Source of the DNA: an uncultured Dyadobacter sp.
Lineage (GTDB): Bacteria; Bacteroidota; Bacteroidia; Cytophagales; Spirosomataceae
Assembly: GCA_946481035.1 (NCBI GenBank)
Contig: CAMLNK010000304.1
Coordinates: 1-5,803 of the forward strand
Reading direction: 5' to 3'
DNA length: 5,803 bases
The translations under genes and the position numbers were made by a program. The notes under the pieces are model-generated. The model was not told where the DNA came from. It saw nothing but the letters and a program-made list of their open reading frames with translations, and did not search any database. Position 1 is the first letter of the stretch. The number at the start of each line of letters is the position of its first letter. This document shows, piece after piece, positions 4,229 to 5,803 of this stretch.

Positions 4229-5803
4229 AAAATCACCCCGTACCGCCGCGTTGGGCGCAGCGTTTGTTCCGTTGGCTGCACCCCGAAGAAACCCGGGAGG
4301 AAGTCGGCGGTGACCTCGACGAACTTTACGATTACTGGTACGCCGGAAGCGGGCGTTTCCAGGCCAGCCTGCGCTATGTGCTCAATGTGCTGTCGGTGCT
4401 GCCGCCTTTCGTGCGCCGCCGCCGCAGGGCTCAGCAATATTCCGGATCTTCCAATTTCAGTATGACCATGATCAGCAATTATTTCAAAGTCGCCCGGCGT
4501 AACCTCGCCAAAAACAAAATGTATTCGTTCATCAACATCACAGGCCTGGCCAGCGGCATGGCCGTGGCGATGCTGATCGGCCTGTGGCTGTATGACGAGC
4601 TTTCATTCAATAAATCCTTCCAAAACCACGCGCGTATTGCGCAGGTAATGCAAACCCAGAATCTGGGCGGGAACATTTTAACCGACAAGTCGCTACCGGC
4701 ACCGACCGGCAAAGCGTTGCGGCTTTCTTATGCCGGGTATTTCCGGCAAATTGTGAGCAGTACCAGCGAGGAAAGCCATATTTTATCATTTAAAGGCCTG
4801 AAATTCAACAAGCCGGGCCGGTTTATGGAGCCGGGTGCTGCGGAAATGCTGTCGCTCGACATGGTAAGCGGAAGCAGGACCGGGCTTTCAGACCCCGCTT
4901 CGGTATTGTTGTCGGAATCGGCAGCCACGGCCTTGTTCGATGGGCGCAATGTGCTTAATGAGGTGATCAAGATCGATAACGAGCTGGTGGTAAAGGTGAC
5001 CGGTGTGTACCGCGACCTGCCGCATAACACGACCTTCGCGAATATGGCATTCATCGCTCCGTGGGAGTTGTTTATTGCGCGCGTACCTTACGGGAAAAAG
5101 AACCAGGACGAATGGAACAACAACTTTACCGAAGTGTTTGTACAACTCGGCGACCGGGCGGATGTGGCGACGGTTTCATCGGCAATCGCCCCGGTAAGGG
5201 CCAATAAGCTCAAAGGTACCGACGCTGCTACCAAGCCCAGGGTGTTCCTCCAACCGATGGATCAATGGCACCTGTATTCTAATTGGAAAGACGGGTTCAA
5301 TACCGGCGGGCGCATTCAGTATGTGTGGCTGTTCGGGATCGTGGGTGTGTTTGTGCTGATGCTTGCCTGCATTAATTTTATGAACCTCAGCACCGCCCGC
5401 TCGGAGAAGCGCGCGCGTGAGGTAGGCGTGCGCAAGGCGGTAGGCTCGCTGCGCGGGCAGCTTGTCGGGCAGTTTTTCAGCGAGTCGTACCTGGTGGTTT
5501 TTATCGCGTTTGTGATCGCCATCGGTTTGGCGCAGCTGGCAATGCCTTATTTCAATAATATGGCGGATAAAAAAATGGCTATTCTGTGGACAAATCCGGT
5601 ATTCTGGGGCTTGGCGCTGGCATTCTGCCTACTTACGGGGTTGCTGGCGGGAAGCTACCCGGCATTTTACCTGTCGTCCTTCAAGGCTGTGAATGTACTC
5701 AAAGGTGCTTTCCGGGCAGGTCGGTTGGCATACATTCCCCGGCAGGTGCTGGTGGTAGTGCAGTTTACGGTTTCAGTGACGCTCATTATAGGTACGGTGA
5801 TGG
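4225..5803 (+). CDS. MacB/FtsX-like ABC transporter permease with N-terminal prefix domain (3' end cut)
   Basis: The frame is open from the ATG at 4225 to the window edge, giving 526 residues of a protein that is usually about 800-900 long. Residues 1-85 form a soluble prefix: WAQRLFRWLHPEE (10-22) and EEVGGDLDELYDYW (25-38) match the 'permease prefix domain 2' found on Cytophagales transporters. Then come helix 1 (about 101-123), a large extracytoplasmic MacB_PCD-like domain (about 130-360), and an FtsX core with helices at about 366-388, 422-438 and 458-482. The conserved cytoplasmic loop ARSEKRAREVGVRKAVGS lies at 391-408, which normally contacts the ATPase. Residues 507-526 begin the first helix of the second FtsX half. 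No ATP-binding subunit is encoded in view. Such permeases drive export or mechanotransmission; the substrate is unknown. The start overlaps the padR-like stop (ATGA), indicating translational coupling. Confidence 0.93.
   Translation, partial: MKNHPVPPRWAQRLFRWLHPEETREEVGGDLDELYDYWYAGSGRFQASLRYVLNVLSVLPPFVRRRRRAQQYSGSSNFSMTMISNYFKVARRNLAKNKMYSFINITGLASGMAVAMLIGLWLYDELSFNKSFQNHARIAQVMQTQNLGGNILTDKSLPAPTGKALRLSYAGYFRQIVSSTSEESHILSFKGLKFNKPGRFMEPGAAEMLSLDMVSGSRTGLSDPASVLLSESAATALFDGRNVLNEVIKIDNELVVKVTGVYRDLPHNTTFANMAFIAPWELFIARVPYGKKNQDEWNNNFTEVFVQLGDRADVATVSSAIAPVRANKLKGTDAATKPRVFLQPMDQWHLYSNWKDGFNTGGRIQYVWLFGIVGVFVLMLACINFMNLSTARSEKRAREVGVRKAVGSLRGQLVGQFFSESYLVVFIAFVIAIGLAQLAMPYFNNMADKKMAILWTNPVFWGLALAFCLLTGLLAGSYPAFYLSSFKAVNVLKGAFRAGRLAYIPRQVLVVVQFTVSVTLIIGTVM

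Noticed and set aside
4728..5145. Overlapping minus-strand frames within the permease gene
   Set aside because: The plus-strand frame is continuously open from 4225 to the window end and encodes a recognisable permease; the antisense frames have no motifs.
1..5803. Search for CRISPR arrays, tRNA/rRNA genes, insertion sequences, attachment sites or toxin-antitoxin genes
   Set aside because: I saw no regularly spaced direct repeats, tRNA-like cloverleaf, transposase motif or toxin-antitoxin pair by reading both strands.

Overview
The window looks like chromosomal DNA from a Bacteroidota bacterium of the Cytophagales type, with Dyadobacter or a close relative as my best guess. The reasons are: LytS/LytTR signalling, a small lipoprotein whose mature N-terminus reads Cys-Lys-Asp-Asp, no clear Shine-Dalgarno sites before the genes, a TAnnTTTG-type promoter element, and a MacB/FtsX-like permease carrying the N-terminal prefix seen in Cytophagales transporters next to a PadR regulator. 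The genus is inferred from protein style only.

Layout. Bases 1-422 hold the ATP-binding end of a LytS-type histidine kinase, cut by the left edge. It is followed after 38 bases by its likely partner, a LytTR response regulator (461-1207), and a rho-independent terminator (1287-1316). A monocistronic small lipoprotein gene (1465-1845) has its own promoter, a possible 5'-UTR hairpin and its own terminator (1889-1926). An AT-rich gap with a long imperfect inverted repeat (1968-2032) precedes a membrane-anchored histidine kinase that lacks a sensor domain (2108-2998). That kinase converges on, and overlaps by 36 bases, a NarL/LuxR-type response regulator on the minus strand (2963-3589). A 300-base divergent spacer with two dyads separates this regulator from a PadR-family repressor gene (3890-4228). 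The repressor gene overlaps by four bases (ATGA) a large ABC-type permease gene that runs off the right edge (4225-5803+).

How the genes work together. There are two independent two-component pairs: a LytS/LytTR pair in one operon, and a HisKA kinase facing a LuxR-type regulator tail-to-tail. There is also one transcription factor/transporter unit (PadR plus permease), where PadR probably represses its own operon. No phage, CRISPR, insertion sequence, tRNA or rRNA is visible. I see no convincing undescribed system. The points most worth a second look are the overlapping convergent kinase/regulator pair, the inverted repeat before the kinase, and the dyads in the padR-side spacer.
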